A stretch of 64,000 nucleotides of DNA, from the NCBI GenBank assembly GCA_011503125.2, contig WWBZ02000033.1, forward strand, positions 806,001 through 870,000, written 5' to 3'. The stretch's first letter is position 1; each line of letters opens with the position of its first letter. Made by a program: the position numbers and the translations under genes. The notes below the pieces were generated by a model. It was given only the letters and a program-made list of their open reading frames with translations, was not told the origin of the DNA and made no database searches. The DNA comes from Botryosphaeria dothidea. Its lineage: Eukaryota > Ascomycota > Dothideomycetes > Botryosphaeriales > Botryosphaeriaceae. Positions 61,863-64,000 of this stretch are shown here, piece by piece.

Positions 61863-62704
61863 ATGAGGAGGAAGGGCGTAGGTGGCCCACCCTCCTTATA
61901 TACGTAAGTGAGTGACTAAGCTATCTGGTGTTGCAAAAGCAATATGCAAAACACGTGATTTCCTACACTTCTCTTCTTCAGTACCTTATAGTATCCCTAC
62001 TTTTATGTTCCCAACTTGTCATTGCTAAGCCTCTCGGTCCTCCACCAACGAAGGTCCAGCATTATATTAGCCCGGTCGACGATAACGTATCTCTCAACCT
62101 TTTACCTAAGAGCAGGGCGGATGGTGGTACTCAAGCTCGCTTCGGAAGCTCTCTTGATCGTCCACCAACAAAGATCCAGCCCCGTATGATTTTCGCCAAC
62201 GACGACGAACCTCCGAACTTCTTATCCAAGAGGGCGAGTGGCGGCCACGGCATCTGGGGTTGCTTCGGCAGCTTCTGCCCACGACCGGCCCCTACGCGGC
62301 CCCGAAACTATTTCACCAACGGGTATACCCAGGAGATGGCGCTGCCCGAACCGCCAGCCGACCCCGCGAGCACTCCCGTAGCCGTCAGCGCCAGCGACAG
62401 CGGCTTCTACTACGACGCTTTCGATAACGAGGGCGGAGTGCGCATCCGAATCGCGCCGATCCAGCCTCCGAGCCCGCGGGTGGACTTTCGAATTGTGGCA
62501 CGGGTGGTCGTCAACGACGAACCCGTGTCCGAAAACTTCCCTCGACGGGACCAGCGAACGGTTCCTCAGCTGATCGATTATCAGACAGTTGCGGTTCTGA
62601 TAGACCTCCCATCCGATGTCATCGCCAATGCTAGGCAGGCCGCGCGTGCAGGTCGCACCGCCAGGATCGTTGTGGAATGGAGTCAGGAGTACGACGGACA
62701 TTAA
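61863..62704 (+). CDS. Secreted repeat protein with Kex2-type sites
   Basis: Exons 61863-61877 and 61982-62704 encode 245 aa. The join gives MRRKG then YLIVSLLLCSQLVIA, a textbook signal peptide ending before KPLG. The uninterrupted frame alone has no ATG before residue 80. Two tandem units of about 40 residues follow, each of the form PPTK(V/I)Q, DD, N(L/F)L, K-S/R-A and GG, ending FGS, with a decayed third unit. The second unit has a KR site followed by ASGGHGIWGCFGSFC, a short stretch with two cysteines. The C-terminal about 110 residues (VDFRIVARVVVNDEPVSENF) look like a folded domain I do not recognise. It is probably exported; processed peptides are an inference. In-frame upstream ATGs (61827, 61833, 61854) also exist. 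Confidence 0.6.
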
Positions 62705-63110
62705 TGCCTAGGGGTCCATGTCACGTAAGTACCGGTCTGGGAGGAGCCTCCGAACATATAATTCGGCGAGTGTGGTGCTGTTAAAAAATTATCAAATACA
62801 GTGGGATCTTCCTATCTAGCATGCAACCATCCCAAACCAACGGCTATTATGCAATTCTGGTCCGAGTAGATAAAGAACATGTGTCACGTCGATACGCTTT
62901 CTAGGGCAGGTCAGGCGTATGGTCGGGTAGCTTAGGTTTTTGGGGGGCTGTTTTAGTTGATGATGATGAATTCATAGACCTCCCAGCCGCCGAAGGCAGC
63001 TATGCGGCATAAGAACGGCTCCTTTTCGCCCGCTAGACCCACTTGAATTTAAGCGAGGCGGTGGACTCGGCGAGGTTTAGTTACTAATATAAACTCTGCT
63101 GCTGTAAAGG
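62705..63110. other. Intergenic region, no gene seen
   Basis: No coding or RNA feature is supported. Confidence 0.4.
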
Positions 63111-63664
63111 CTATGCTGCGCAGAAACATTTGGGTGCCTCCCAGCTTTCTCCACCAACTTTTGCAACCGCTTTACCAATGGTCTTGCAGTCAGTCAGCTT
63201 TTGCAAGTACTCCGGTATGTCTTCCAACCTAATTTTAGTGACCAAAGGCTTCAGTAAGCCCTGTTTGATGTTTTACATGACTTGGTATGCCTCTTCAGCC
63301 CCGCCCATGAGGTTGCCCTGAATTTTGAGCTGGCGCTCGACCAACTCCGCAACTGAAACCGAGACTTGGCCATTGCGTGGAACTCTAAAACAAAGTTGTA
63401 CATCAGAACCCGAGGACTCAACTACAGCTGAGAACATGTACGAAAACTTACCCAACGCAGGTGATTGACCCTCCAACCCGAACGTAAGCCGGCAGATTCT
63501 CGAACGCGGCGGCGGAACCGACCGTAACGATGACCGCGTCCGCCAGACCCGCAGGCGATGCTGACCCACGCATCTCTGCACAAGCGGCTTCGATGAGCCC
63601 TCGAAAGCTCCCGAGCGGCCGGCCATTCGAGCTCGGAGCAGGAACAAAGACATCGAGGGCTCAC
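63111..63664 (-). pseudogene. Zinc-type alcohol dehydrogenase relic
   Basis: Exons 63664-63452 and 63384-63111 encode the C-terminal part of a medium-chain dehydrogenase: DAVIVTVGSAAAFENLPAYV, RVGGSITCVGVPRNGQ, ELVERQLKIQGNLMGGAEEA and IRLEDIPEYLQKLTDCKTIG. A TAA at 63275-63273 interrupts it between YQVM and NIKQGLLKP, where the family has Lys or Gln. The N-terminal catalytic domain and the nucleotide-binding start are not found up to the window end in any frame I checked. It is therefore a truncated and interrupted copy. Confidence 0.75.
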
Positions 63665-63710
63665 CCCCCTGCCCTCTAATTACAGATGCAAGGTCACCGA
63701 CTTCGTTCAT

Positions 63711-64000
63711 TCAAGAATGGATGATGCACCCATCTCCGTCGACTGCGCACTCGCCATCGCCAGCATCACCGAACCTCAAACACATTTGGCTTCGATATGC
63801 AAGTAGCGAAAGTAGAATTTCATACTATTGTGGCTCATGAGAGCAACTTTTTCTGATATTTCTGACAGAAAAATCATACTGTTTAACCGAGTCAACCCAA
63901 TTGCTATTTGCATCTCTTGATACCGGATTGGCCCCAGCCTGAGTCGCGGGTTTTCATGCATCCTTCGGATATGATTCATGCACTGCGGGAATCCCCGCCG
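63711..64000. other. Right edge, no gene seen
   Basis: A short minus-strand frame (63979-63776) has no recognisable feature and may run out of the window. Confidence 0.35.

Noticed and set aside
61928..61981. Start of the secreted protein at the GTG of the unspliced frame
   Set aside because: There is no ATG. Splicing 61878-61981 gives an ATG start and a proper signal peptide.
62220..62300. Resemblance of GIWGC to amatoxin-type core peptides
   Set aside because: The precursor has a signal peptide and Kex2-type sites, and lacks the short MSDIN-type leader, so the match is most likely chance.
63035..63060. Faint similarity to the start of 28S rRNA (ttgaatttaagcg)
   Set aside because: The match is too short and the flanks do not follow rDNA.
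1..64000. CRISPR arrays, rRNA operons, bacterial operons
   Set aside because: None seen. The window is eukaryotic nuclear DNA with spliceosomal introns.

Overview
The window is nuclear DNA from a filamentous ascomycete (Pezizomycotina; a Dothideomycete would fit, but the sequence alone does not prove the class). The evidence is dense genes split by short GT-AG introns of about 45-100 nt, fungal families (HET, Clr5, Zn2Cys6, DHA2 MFS, fungal-type NRPS) and core eukaryotic genes (VPS26, TRM11, Med16, Hst3/4-type sirtuin). I rebuilt exon models from splice sites and protein continuity. All the intact multi-exon models sum to whole codons.

Layout. 0.2-4.8 kb: a Clr5-domain gene (minus) broken by one in-frame stop, then a divergent His/Ala-rich small protein; a set of five 35-bp CCAAT-containing repeats lies between them. 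5.4-11 kb: VPS26 (minus), gluconokinase and the mitochondrial branched-chain 2-oxoacid dehydrogenase E2. 12.7-17.5 kb: a nine-exon cytochrome P450 (minus) divergent from a phenol-hydroxylase-type FAD monooxygenase, probably an aromatic-compound oxidation pair. 19-35 kb: an ankyrin protein, a PAP2 lipid phosphatase, a small CsbD/Hmp1-like protein, TRM11, a sirtuin, Mediator subunit 16, a PI-PLC-like phosphodiesterase and an F-box-like protein.

36-60 kb is the accessory heart: a HET-domain gene with two in-frame stops; a 14.2-kb tetramodular NRPS (4,624 aa, minus) that starts with a truncated condensation domain and ends with an epimerization domain and no release domain; a divergent DHA2 drug-efflux transporter; a Zn2Cys6 regulator carrying both a frameshift and a stop; and a RidA/YjgF protein with an in-frame TGA. 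Together they look like a peptide natural-product cluster (assembly line, export, regulator, small accessory enzyme) whose synthetase and pump are intact while the regulator is damaged.

60-64 kb is gene-poor: an AT-rich repeat island with a tRNA-like (SINE-like) segment, a secreted protein with tandem repeats and Kex2-type sites around a two-cysteine peptide, and a truncated zinc-alcohol-dehydrogenase relic. Across the window, interrupted genes are all accessory and every housekeeping gene is intact. Five of the six nonsense codons can be explained as C-to-T changes of Gln or Arg codons.
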